From Bostrychus sinensis (lineage: Eukaryota; Chordata; Actinopteri; Gobiiformes; Eleotridae), in the NCBI GenBank assembly GCA_020698575.1, contig CM036256.1, positions 16,135,908-16,199,907 on the forward strand: a stretch of 64,000 bases of DNA. Reading direction: 5' to 3'. A program made the position numbers and the translations under genes. Shown here in pieces: positions 31,590 through 41,795 of this stretch. Each line of letters opens with the position of its first letter. Position 1 is the first letter of the stretch. The notes under the pieces are model-generated. The model made no database searches, had not been told where the DNA came from, and saw only the letters and a program-made list of their open reading frames with translations.

Positions 31590-33210
31590 GAGGGTGTGTG
31601 GTTCAGAGCTCGGCCGTGCTCTTTGCCATCAGCATTCATCATTGCTACACACTGGCAGCCGTGTTGCCAAAAGATTTACCCACATATCCCGAGCCTTGGC
31701 ACACTGTCCTCATGCAAGTTGTAAGAGTTCCAGGCACAAACACAGCGACACTCCTCTAGACACACAAACAGCTTTCAGCATGAGCGCCGACGTCTTATAC
31801 ACATGTCAACAAGCTGCAGCGGATCCTGGTGACAAATTAGGAGTGGCAGAGACGTGCTTATAGTGTATAATTCAGAGGGGGAAAATCTTTCAACTTTTTT
31901 GGCACTCTTCAGCCTTCCCTTCCTCCCAAAGTCATTTTACTTCTTGTCTTTATTTCCTTATTACTCCTTCCTGTCCTTCCCTATATCTTTGAGCTTTTGT
32001 GTGTGAGCGGTGAATCCTTGATGGAACACATGAGATGCAGAGGCGGCGACCTGAGACTGATCCGATAAAAAGACCACCGCAGGAGAGGCGCAGGGTCGAA
32101 GAGACAGGGATGAAGGAAGGAAGAAATGAAGAGAAAGAAAATGGGAAAATTACACTAACAGTTAAAGCATCATGTAATTTTTGCTCTCTCCTGGGCTTCG
32201 TCTCTGGTTGATGAGACTCCGAGCCTAATTTAGCCTTAGCATATTGAGTTTGAGAATGATATTAAACATTATTTGCAAATGCTATAACGTGTATAGCTGT
32301 TTATGCATATGTGTAGCCAATTTTCAAGAATATACATCAGACAGTGTAACGTATAAGGCTGGACATTTCCAGAGTTGTTTTTTTAGCTACTTTCCAGTCA
32401 GTCCTTACTTACCTTACCTACAACTCAGAGTGACTTACCTGCTCCCTTGAGTTACATAGTGCTAGAGGTCAATAAAGAGAAGTGCTCAGGTGTTGGGCGC
32501 TTAAAAGTTGATCTAACACAAATACATTTTCAAAACATTATTTTAAGGTCTAAATACTTCACAGTGTTGCTTCAAACACTAGAATAAGCAGAGTTGGTTC
32601 AAGCAAAAGACGTTTAACTTACTGATGAGGTAGACCCCCCAAAACTCCTGCCAAAAGGCCCTGCCAAGGCACCTGTGATACAGCTGCTATGTGTGCCCAT
32701 AATTGAAAAACATGTGCAATATAATCAAAACTAGAGAGGAGATGGGTATACAGGCTGTTTGTGCTTTCTTTTGGAACAGCTGGATCTGTATCTAATCAGG
32801 TTAAATCTTGGCACAAGTAGCCACCGCTGCGGCTACCGGGCTCCTAATGCAATTGGAGGTGCACAGTTACTGCTTAGAGCAAAGAATTATGGGTTTTCCT
32901 TCAGTGTTTTTTTTTTTTTTTTTTTTTTTTTCTTGCGCGATCCAGTGAAGGCGTAAAGAACAAACAACACTTTGGTTCAATCCCATGAGAAGAGTGCTCT
33001 TGCTCCTTCACACATACACATTAGCGAGCTATAGCAGTGTTCTGGCAGCTTCACACATACAGTAGCAACATACAAGCTTATCAGGACACATACAGGACAC
33101 AGGTCATTAGGTTCAATAACACATTTTGATGAACTTTGAATCCACATTAGCCAAGAAGCTACATCTTATCTGCGCTGTTGTTTTTATGATGTGATAGCCA
33201 CTAGAAGTCT
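31590..33210. other. Intron 2, first section
   Basis: Mixed sequence. The part at 32010-32250 ('ggcggcgacctgagactgat', AAAGACCACCGCAGG, 'cctaatttagccttagcata') is unique and may be weakly constrained. A poly-T of 25 lies at 32907-32931. No further rnf220 exon is seen. Confidence 0.4.
32907..32931. repeat. Poly-T run
   Basis: Twenty-five uninterrupted T residues followed by CTTGCGCGATCC. Confidence 0.95.
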
Positions 33211-33214
33211 ATTG

Positions 33215-33845
33215 TTATAAAAAATTAATGGCACGACCAATTTGTGTTTTTCTATGGCCAATGCCGATGCCGATTGTTGAATTTCAAAGCAGCCGATGAC
33301 CGATAAACACTGCTGATTTTTATATGCTCATATGTAGGGCAAATTTTTGTAATTTTATGAATGAAATTAATAGTAATACTTATTAAAACACAAATGTGTT
33401 AGAATTGAACAGTGAGAATAGTTAAAGATTATTTTTTTGAGAAAATCAAGGCAATCTCAATCAAACTTGCTGTGCAGGTAGAGCTTGGGGACAGCTAATG
33501 CTTTTTAAATTTCTGTTCTATGAGGTTCTATGCCAGAGATATGAACAAAATCTTTTTCTTGCTATTTTGAGCTTTTCAGGCTGAGCTAAAGCGATTTTGG
33601 ATGTTTAATATGAACTGCAGTATAAGAGCCCAAACTGCTACAAGATGGCTGGGGAGGCTGGGGTCCTTCAGTCACATCGTTGCTCGGACATGTGGTTGAC
33701 CAAAAATCAGCATTAACGGGCATTGACCGATTGCCTGTTGATTAAAAATATGCAAAAATTGCACCAAATATATCGGCCGACCGATATATCAGTCTAATAA
33801 AGATATATTATCGACAACACCAACATCACTAGTTCATCGGACATA
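33215..33845. mobile_element. Non-autonomous DNA element (CCGATATATCGG-type)
   Basis: The left part has 'atggccaatgccgatgccga' and GCAGCCGATGACCGATAAAC. The right part has 'gcattgaccgattgcctgtt' and TATCGGCCGACCGATATATC. Repeats of GCCGAT/ATCGGC near both ends are typical of a common teleost DNA element. No transposase frame is left. Confidence 0.5.
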
Positions 33846-34175
33846 TTCAATCATGGGTCCAAAAGTGTCACAAAAAAAAAAAAAAAAACATTAGGACAAG
33901 GCAACAAAAATAAATAAATAATAAAAATAAATAAAAATGTGCACGGGATGGGATCATTATTTAGACTGTACTATATGACTCAACTATATGCTTTTGGCAA
34001 GATGTAATTACTTTTCAATGGCACCTCAAATATGTTCTACTACACCCTTAAACAGTAGAATTATGCTAAAACTGCCTGCTCTTGTGTAGATCCGGCTATA
34101 GGGCACTCGGAGCACCAATGGGCGACTCTAAGCTAAGCCTCCTCAAATCCCCCTTCTTCACCTGGAGGCACGTCA
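33846..34175. other. AT-rich intron 2 sequence
   Basis: Includes poly-A near 33871-33888 and a TAAA-rich stretch. No gene. Confidence 0.5.
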
Positions 34176-34179
34176 GCGC

Positions 34180-34430
34180 TTAGCTCAACCCCGCTAACCT
34201 GTCATCCTCTAAACCAGCACATAAAGGCCCCATCATGCCTTAAGAGGACTACGCATGTCATCTCATTGTAAAAGCTATTAGAATTACTGCATTCTACGAG
34301 TTTTGAGGAAAGAAATTATACAAAGAGTGCACCACTTACTGTAAAAAGAGCAAAGCGGAATAATGGGCTGTGTGATTGGAATTAATGGGATTGTTGACAC
34401 ATGCAGCTAGCCGTTCCTTGCAGAAGAAGC
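34180..34430. promoter_or_regulatory. Candidate conserved non-coding element, intron 2
   Basis: A unique island: 'ctcaaccccgctaacctgtc', 'agcacataaaggccccatca', GCCTTAAGAGGACTACGC, 'ctattagaattactgcattc', 'gtgattggaattaatgggat' and ACATGCAGCTAGCCG. The even composition and ATTA cores suggest regulatory sequence. Confidence 0.35.
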
Positions 34431-35370
34431 ACTTGTTTGTTTGTGGAAGGGATTTGGTGTTTTTTGGAGACGTGTCAGTGTGTCTCCAGCACGTTCGCTC
34501 CTCTTTGCTTCCCTCAGTCATTTTTATCTTGTCTGTCTATTGTGTGTGTCCTGGCATGTATGACAGCTGTAATCTGTTTGTTTATGCTCTCCATATTTAC
34601 AACATTGAATGAGTTAAACTTGACCCTCAATGTCTAACCAAGCTTATGTGTTTTTCTAGTTTTCCTCCTTTCCTTTCAGCTTATCTCTTTTGGGGTAGCC
34701 ACATCAAATAATCTGTGTCAGTAATGCAACCCTCTTCTTTGGGCTTGGGACTGACAGTATGAATAGAATAGGCTGGATTATTTATAACACTGAATGATTT
34801 ACCCCAAAGTCAACCCGGAATGCCAAACCCAGCTTCTGTATTTTTCTATTTTTCCACCTAAACCAACCCAAACTGACAGAAGAGAAATTGTACTGTAAAA
34901 ATAGAGAAATAAAGGTCAATGGGAAGACAAATGTAAAATTCCTGGCAGCAATCAAAAGACGGATTCTTTTAGTGAGAGAAGCCAGGGGAATGGAAGATGG
35001 AGGCAGAAAGGACAAGAAGGGAGGATGATAAAGAGGAAAAGAGATGTTACTTTGAGCTGAAACGCAGATTCCAGCTGCTTGACCGAAATAAAAGCAAAGG
35101 AATTCTTAAGATGTCCCACCAAAGATATATTCACAGGAGAGTACGGGGCCAAGAAAAATGCACTTGTTTTGTCTCATAATATGCACAAAACAAAGATTTT
35201 GATTGAATGACTTACGGCCTCCAAAGATTCCCCATGCATATTTCCACAGTGTCACCCAGCTGTTAAAACATACATTGCCTTCCAGTCTATCTTTGGCGTT
35301 TTATTTGTTTGTTTTTCTTTTTTCCACAGTGCACATGTCATGTTTGTTGTTTCATTTGGGAAGAGGGTAA
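34431..35370. other. Intron 2 with a reversed family C copy
   Basis: A reversed family C fragment lies at 34665-34760 ('ggggtagccacatcaaataa', GGGCTTGGGACTGACAG). The rest is unremarkable, with overlapping short frames on both strands. Confidence 0.5.
34665..34760 (-). repeat. Family C dispersed repeat, reversed
   Basis: Reads 'gtagccacatcaaataatct', then 'aatgcaaccctcttctttgg' and GCTTGGGACTG, the reverse of the family core with an internal deletion. Confidence 0.6.
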
Positions 35371-35374
35371 ATCT

Positions 35375-35535
35375 TCATCTTTCCTTCCATCTTTTTCCTT
35401 ACACAGCAAATCATCTGCCTCCTATAGCATGCAGTGATTTGCTTATTGTTTGGCATAGGTTTATCCATTTATCTAGGCTTGGGACTGGCACAAAGAGTAC
35501 ACTGACTTGTGATATTTTGTGGCTGGATTGGGAAG
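35375..35535 (-). repeat. Family C dispersed repeat, reversed
   Basis: 'acagcaaatcatctgcctcc', 'gcatgcagtgatttgcttat', 'tttatccatttatctaggct', TGGGACTGGCACAAAGAG and 'acactgacttgtgatatttt'. The GGGCATCTGG core has been lost. Confidence 0.65.
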
Positions 35536-35677
35536 AGGGTAATGCAGTTACCAAAAAAAATTAATAAATTGAATGATAATAATACAGATGCTAAGAAATG
35601 CTAACAGATCTTTGTATTTAGCCGCTCCAATGTGACCTCAGTTCCATTTTCCGCTGATGCTGCAGTACACAAAGGGG

Positions 35678-36160
35678 TTAAAAAAAATCCTCAACAGATC
35701 TGCTCATCCTTCTCCTCCTTGTCCTTACAAAAATCTGCCCTCCTCCTCCACCTCCCGCCCCTCTCCATCTCTGCCTGTCACGGTCTAGTGGCAGGGTTAA
35801 GTTAAGTAAGAGTGTTCTAATAATTAGGACTGGGACCGGCTCTCCTCTCTGCCTCCCTGCGTCTCTGCCCGTGTGTGTGTGTGTGTGCATGTGTGTGTGT
35901 GTTCCTGTCAGCACTTAGCCAGATGTTAAAAGGCTTGTCCCTCTCATGTTGCCTCCCTGTCACTCTCACACACTAACCAAGCCACACACAGGACTGTCCC
36001 AAGTGTGGTGGCATTATTTTGTCCGCAACTGTGTGCCCTTCTTCAATGCTGGATTAAGATTTTTTTTGGATTTGGAACATGTATGTAGAATAGATTTAAT
36101 GCCCAGACCTGGACTCAAACTCAAAAATCTTCTAGTTCAGGGGAAAATGTTCGTGAGTGA
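35678..36160. other. Intron 2 simple sequence and SINE fragment
   Basis: A pyrimidine-rich patch (35700-35780), a TG tract (about 35871-35901) and, at 36097-36160, a reversed family A head ('cccagacctggactcaaact', AAATCTTCTAGTTCAGGGG). Confidence 0.55.
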
Positions 36161-36275
36161 AGTCCTAGTGTGCATATATTTATTTAGCATAGGTTTTACA
36201 TTGGATGTCCCTCTCGATGCAACCTTCTCTCTTTATTCTGGTTTGGGATTGGAACAACAGTGAGGCTTGTGACAG
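36097..36275 (-). repeat. Reversed family A head beside a reversed family C fragment
   Basis: 'cccagacctggactcaaact' with 'cttctagttcaggggaaaat' is the reversed SINE head. At 36175-36270 'tatttagcataggttttaca', TTGGATGTCCCTCTCGATGC and 'ggtttgggattggaacaaca' are reversed family C. Confidence 0.55.
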
Positions 36276-36720
36276 TATAGATATTTTTACTAACCTTAGG
36301 CATGCAGTAGACATAGTCAAGTCATTTCATGTTGTTGTTTTGACTAAATTGGCCATTTTTTTGAAATATCTGACTTTCTAAGTGCGTGGTTGTTTGCACA
36401 TATTGTTCCTTGTTGTATTGAAATAGACTAGTTGACTTGGCTTCCCTCTTTTCTCTCTGGGTGGTAACGGGACCAATTGTTTATGTGTATGTGTGTCACT
36501 CGGTGCGGTCATTGTTGAGATATTGTGCAGATCAAGGATTAGTTGCTTCCTGTTGAGCCCTTTGTCGAAAGCCCCAGCCATTCGCTTTGGACACACATCA
36601 CTGTCCTTGTATGTGTTTGTGTGTGGGTCGGTTACACAAATGAGCCACTTGGGCTGGTGCAAAGCAAGATAACAGTTTTTTTTTCTGTGACACTTACAGT
36701 ACTTTTACTCTTGATAGTCT
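36276..36720. other. Intron 2 sequence, nothing identified
   Basis: Unique-looking with a 94-codon minus-strand frame of no recognisable family. Confidence 0.4.
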
Positions 36721-36721
36721 A

Positions 36722-37122
36722 AGCCAGTGGTTGTCAAACTTTTTACAAGTGCACTTCAGAAATGATTGGCTTTCAAAATGCTGTTTTAATTGTCTAAAAT
36801 TAACCTAAATCTGGACTATACAAGGGCTAAACTAAGGAGGCAAAATAGGGAGAAAAAATGTATCACTTAATACTAAATACGACATCACTAAACTGTCCCT
36901 AAAGTACAATTTAACTAGGTCTTTACCAAGTGTAAACCAGAATTAAACCAGGAGTTAAGTATGTCTAAACCAGCACTAAGAAGTGGTCTATACTTTACTA
37001 CTGATCCAAATTTGAAATTAATCTGTATCAGGAACTACAAAAGACTCTTAAGTACCACTAAAAAGAGTCCCGAGTACCACCAGTGGAGCCCATACCACAG
37101 TTTGAGAAACACTTAGCAATTC
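36722..37122. mobile_element. Non-autonomous hAT-like element with inverted ends
   Basis: The left end is CCAGTGGTTGTCAAACTTTT. The right end, CCACAGTTTGAGAAACACTT, is its imperfect reverse complement. The interior repeats 'ctaaaccag' and 'taaattaacc'-type motifs without coding capacity. It is about 400 bp. Confidence 0.65.
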
Positions 37123-39815
37123 CTGGTTTAAACAGGTTAATTCCATCCCCCCCTTGATCGTCCCACACATGGACAGCAGGGTCATCCTCTCTTCCCGACT
37201 GTGTTTTTTTACTTGCACACAGCGCCGGAATTCCACTTTGTTCCCTTGGTGATGTCAGCTTTGGCCAATAAAAAGCCAGCGTTAAAACTCCACTGAGTCT
37301 CATACAACTACAGCACACCTGGCAACACAACACACATTTAGCTTTTTAATATGTGCACTCACAAAGGCTTGCATAAGGTCATTGTGTGTGTCAGGGCTCT
37401 GTACCTGCAGCTGTGTGGCCAGAGTGAACAATGCAGGCTTTGAAGTACCATAAACCAAGCCAAAGTATAAATACAAATACAGTTTTTATTTGTAAAAAAA
37501 TAAATAAAAGCGACTTTAAGTTACATAGCTTTTTCCTGTATACATAGCCCCTCTTTGACACAGTTTTGGAAACGAATGTCTTGAGATTACAGGCACACAC
37601 CAATAAACTGTCTGTGTGCCTGTAATGCCTGGTAAAAATCTCAATTAAAAAAGTGCATATGCAAATTTATTTAATATTCTATTTTTATGAGATGTGTTTT
37701 CATCAACTGTTAGCCAAAATCATCACAATTAATATAAAAACACCTTGAAATAGTTCTCTGTGAGAATCTCTTACAACCATTTTGGAACGTACCACTTTGT
37801 ATTATTTGAAAATGCTTATTTATGTAAAGATAATTTTAATTTTGTAGTAATAAGCAGTAGTGTAGATATTACTACGTATTGAATGTTTTAGAAATTCCCT
37901 GTCCATGCCTGTGATGTCATGAGAATATCCTACGACATAAGAACAAATTTTACTATTCCTATCATGGCATAAGAGCATTTTCTACACCATAAAGCACACA
38001 GTATGGTGCTGTTTTTCCCCATTTTCCCCCAAGGTGCCTCACAATATGGGCCTATTTCTCAAAAGAGCAGTGGCTAAAACACACACCTCTTAATGCAGAA
38101 GTGTTAAGAGATTGTCTACTTTTCTCTTCACTCATCTTTCCTCACTCTCCATCCTTTCTCCCATCTTCTTCTAACCCCCTTCTCCTCCTCTTCCTCCTCC
38201 TTCTCTCCTCTCTTCTCAGTAATCTAATCTGCTGCCAGTTTGTAGATGCAGTCTTGTGTGACAGGCCTATCCCCCTCCTTCCCCTCTCACTTTCACACAT
38301 ACACACATAAAACCTAGGCCTGTATCCAAAAAGCCTGTTTACTTGCCTAACCCCCTCCACTAACCCAGCCTTGGTCACACCCTCTTTAATATTGAATTAT
38401 TCATCAAATCTGATTGGTTCCTGTTGATGGTGGCCACAGTGCGTACCAACAGTGTGTGCAGGTTTGGAGATGGTGAGCTGTTTGCTCTATGCACCCATGC
38501 TCTGTTACTTAGCCTCAAATTATACACATTTGATATGAGTGTCCAAAGCACTTGCACCTGTAGCATACTTGGAAGTGAAACAGCTTTAAATCAGGAAAGT
38601 TAGTTTTTAGCTACATACAGTATGTTTAGTGTGTTTCTTGTAAAAGTTGCAATCCTCCCGGGGGGGAAGGGGGGGTAACCATCTGCTGCAAAAGCCCCAG
38701 AAGTCCCTCAGAAAGGTGAAACAAATCAATAAAGTCTGTTTTATATGCATGCCAGTGTGAGTGTTTGTGTGTGTGCCCATATGATTTGCATGCACCAAAT
38801 CCATACCATTCAATAAAGGGAGTTGACTAAGCTGTAAGATCTAGCAGGGCTTGTAGAATTCGACAAATATTAAACAAAGAAGTATCATATCTGTAAACAC
38901 AATTCGGAAAGATTCGGGACAGATCCACAAATCATAAATAAAACCATTTTTTATTCACAACAGACCAAAATAATATATATAGTTGTTGATAGTTAATATT
39001 TTACTATTTCAAAGTAGCTTATTTAATGGTATCAATACAAACCTTGGGACAGGGTCAACAAAAGGCTGATACCATGGTTCCATTCAAAACAATAGTAGCG
39101 TTTTACAATTCATAAGATCAATTGGCCACATTTCAGTAAGAGTCTGTATTATTAGATTTATCTGATGCTTGGTGGCCCGTCAAACAGCACAGTGGTGTTT
39201 TTTTGTTGTTGTTTTTTTTACATTTTACATTGTCTTAACTTTTTGTTGGTTTTGTAGACGCAGACTCAGTAGGAGCCAATTAACTTGATCCCTCAACACT
39301 AGAGTAAATTGTCCTTTCTTTGTTCCAAGCATAATGTTAGAAATCTGGATTATGGCATGCTCCAGTTTGTCTTTGGATGTGTGTGAAATTGCATTCACGC
39401 CATCGGTTTAGTTAAAGGCATAAACAGTTGATCGTCACGGATTTGCCCGCACTTGAGGACAATGCGCGGTTAAGAAAAGGATGAGTGTGTCAACATGTGT
39501 GCACGTTTGTTTGTGTTTGCTATCTCAAACACCTTGCAAGGCACTTCAGGTTGACCCTGTGCTGCCTATGCATAACTAAAAGGCATTAGCGGGATGTGAG
39601 AGTCTATTGGTCCACGGCTGCTCTTCCTCATGATGCACTTACAATCAAATCAGTAGAGTTAGACTTAATTATATTTTATGTATACCAGGAGAAATTTAGA
39701 TGTAAGGGGTGTATAAAAAACAACTTTTTTATAGTTAATTTTTATGCAAACATGGATGGCTTACTTTTGTATTGCATTTAAATCACTAGTCGACCATATA
39801 TTTTATGTTTTATCA
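37123..39815. other. Intron 2 section, no gene seen
   Basis: A pyrimidine-rich tract at 38110-38220 (TTCTCCTCCTCTTCCTCCTC) accounts for the opposite-strand frames there. The part at 39390-39480 ('gccatcggtttagttaaagg', 'gttgatcgtcacggatttgc', ACAATGCGCGGTTAAG) is a possible small conserved element. The rest is unremarkable. Confidence 0.4.
38110..38220. repeat. Pyrimidine-rich tract (CTCCTT)n-like
   Basis: Nearly all C and T on the + strand for about 110 bases. Confidence 0.85.
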
Positions 39816-39821
39816 ATACAA

Positions 39822-40275
39822 CCAGGGCTTAACATTAACTTTTTTGCTCACTGGCCACTGTGGCAAGTCCTTTTCAAAAGTTACTAGCTACATAGTGCTT
39901 TTAATAGCCAGACTGTAATTAGTTTAAAGGTTGTTTTGTATTTATTTTAGAACATAGGATAAGAAATGTAGAGTTTGTGCACACAAGGATTTATTAAATA
40001 TGTGGAAAACAGGTTTACCCGGGCAGAATAAATATGAAGGTTTTGCATGTGGTCTATCTTAGTATGTTTTTTGTTTTTTTTGTTTTTTCTCTGGTCATGA
40101 TGAATTATTCTGTACTAAATTAGGTGTTCACTCAAACACAGCGAAAGGAATTGAGGATGTAAAGTTAAAATCCACCCTGCCAAAGTAGTTTCTGAGTCTA
40201 AAAGTGTTATTAGCCAAAATGTAAATCTACCAGCATTTGGCCAGTTGGCTAGTGCTAATGTCAAGCTGTGAATTT
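39822..40275. mobile_element. Inverted-repeat DNA element (AGGGCTTAACATTAAC end)
   Basis: The left end CAGGGCTTAACATTAACTTT runs through 'gctcactggccactgtggc'. The right end contains 'ttggccagttggctagtgct' and AATGTCAAGCTGTG, the imperfect reverse complement. It is about 450 bp, with no transposase frame. Left ends of this type are common in teleost hAT-like elements. Confidence 0.6.
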
Positions 40276-40955
40276 AGTGTTGTACAAGTATACAGGTGAG
40301 GTTTTCCAAAATTTGACTTCTTCTTGCCAATACACAGCCCCTATAGATCTCTGCATGAAGTCTTCCACTAAACCTTACTGTTTTATACCACTTTAAACCT
40401 TTGTCACAGGCAGAAACCCAGCCCACTGTTCACAGCAGATGAATAATTTAGCGGTGTGTGTATCATCTGTTTACCGTGCTAATCCATCTGTCAGCAGGCA
40501 CCTATCGATTTGCGCCTTGCCTGGTAATTGTGCATCCATGCCACACGCACACACAAATGCAAATACACAAACACACCCTAACAAGACGCACAACACATCC
40601 CTATGATGTCCAGGTTGGCTCATACTGGGTTGTGGCTGTCGGCACTTCATTTTCACTGAGCGGCGCTGATTTTTAGGGTCAAGGTCAAACAATGAGGGTC
40701 ACACATTTTGTATAATAATTAAAGTTTGATGGCAAAGCGTTTAGTGCAGATAAGACATTTGGTACAAGTTATGGCAAAGGAGAGAATTTCGATTCATCTG
40801 AACATATGTCTAAATTTTGAAACTAGACACTAATTCAACAACTATTTTAATAATCATCATTTTTGAACACTTGATTTTAACATGTCATAAATTCCTATTG
40901 GAGGTGGTCTGATCCTATTGATAACATAAAACGCGAGAGATACAACTAGAAACTG
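40276..40955. other. Intron 2 section
   Basis: The part at 40440-40540 ('gcggtgtgtgtatcatctgt', 'tttaccgtgctaatccatct', CACCTATCGATTTGCGCC) may be weakly constrained. The remainder has no recognised feature. Confidence 0.35.
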
Positions 40956-40959
40956 GGGT

Positions 40960-41265
40960 ATCAGAGAATATGTGGTACAATAATGAATCCACGGGGCGGC
41001 CATTGATGGTTGTAATTATCAAATGGCTGGTTTTAAAAGCTCATTGATTGATGTCATTAGCTCCATGAGTGATTACTAATTGCTCCTCCAGTATGTTAAC
41101 CACACAGCACGCACTCGCACAGACCAAGACAAACATTCATTAAACAGACACATGCATACATCTGCGTGGATCCACGAGCCTGATTCAATTAGCGGCAGTA
41201 GCTGTAGGGTTATTATAAAATCAGCAACAGAGATACGAGAAATATATGGCCATTTAATTTAAATG
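40960..41265. promoter_or_regulatory. Candidate conserved non-coding element with PBX/HOX-type site, intron 2
   Basis: Unique island: 'ccacggggcggccattgatg', 'ttgtaattatcaaatggctg', then TGATTGAT (41045-41052, an exact PBX/HOX-type octamer), 'gtcattagctccatgagtga', 'ttactaattgctcctccagt', 'attcaattagcggcagtagc' and 'atatggccatttaattt'. The density of homeodomain-like sites is high. Confidence 0.4.
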
Positions 41266-41320
41266 TATGTGATTTTGTTATTACTATTGTGGTGGGTATT
41301 CTGTCCATGTATATTACCAA

Positions 41321-41425
41321 CTTTTACTTTTGGCTTTTCCCTTTTGAGATCGATACAGCAATTTACTTCACTTCTCAATTTATCCAGGCTTAGAACCAGC
41401 ACAAGGAAAACACTGGCTTGTGATT
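41321..41425 (-). repeat. Family C dispersed repeat, reversed
   Basis: 'tttggcttttcccttttgag', then 'aatttatccaggcttagaac' and CAGCACAAGGAAAACACTGG. It forms an inverted pair with the forward copy at 41475-41560. Confidence 0.6.
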
Positions 41426-41474
41426 GCATGCGCCTGAATGAGTAATCAAAGTGTAAAGAGATAACATTAAATAC

Positions 41475-41560
41475 TTTTGCCAGTCCCAAGCCCGGATAAA
41501 TGGAAAGGATTGTGTAGGAATGGATTTCTAACATCAAGTCTGCTCCAGTCAGTATCACCA
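41475..41560 (+). repeat. Family C dispersed repeat
   Basis: GCCAGTCCCAAGCCCGGATA, 'aatggaaaggattgtgtagg' and 'aatggatttctaacatcaag'. Confidence 0.6.
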
Positions 41561-41684
41561 TTTCTGGAGGGCCATTTAAGGAAGACTAATCTGTTGAGGA
41601 TATGTCCAAACCGTTCCCCCTCTCCTTCCCCCTCTGTTTCCCCAACTCGCACTGCAGGGTGCACGGCAGGGTTCATTTCGATAT

Positions 41685-41795
41685 GGAACGCCTAATATCA
41701 CATCCCGGCGGCAAAATGCTCGGAATTTTGGCCCGCCCGGAGCAGCATCCCGCCGCTGTCTATACTTCCAACTGTTTCTGTGTGTTTGAGTGCGG
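41685..41795. promoter_or_regulatory. Small CpG-keeping island, intron 2
   Basis: 'atatggaacgcctaatatca', CATCCCGGCGGCAAAATGC, 'tcggaattttggcccgcccg' and 'agcagcatcccgccgctgtc'. The high CpG over 100 bases is unlike its surroundings. Confidence 0.3.
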
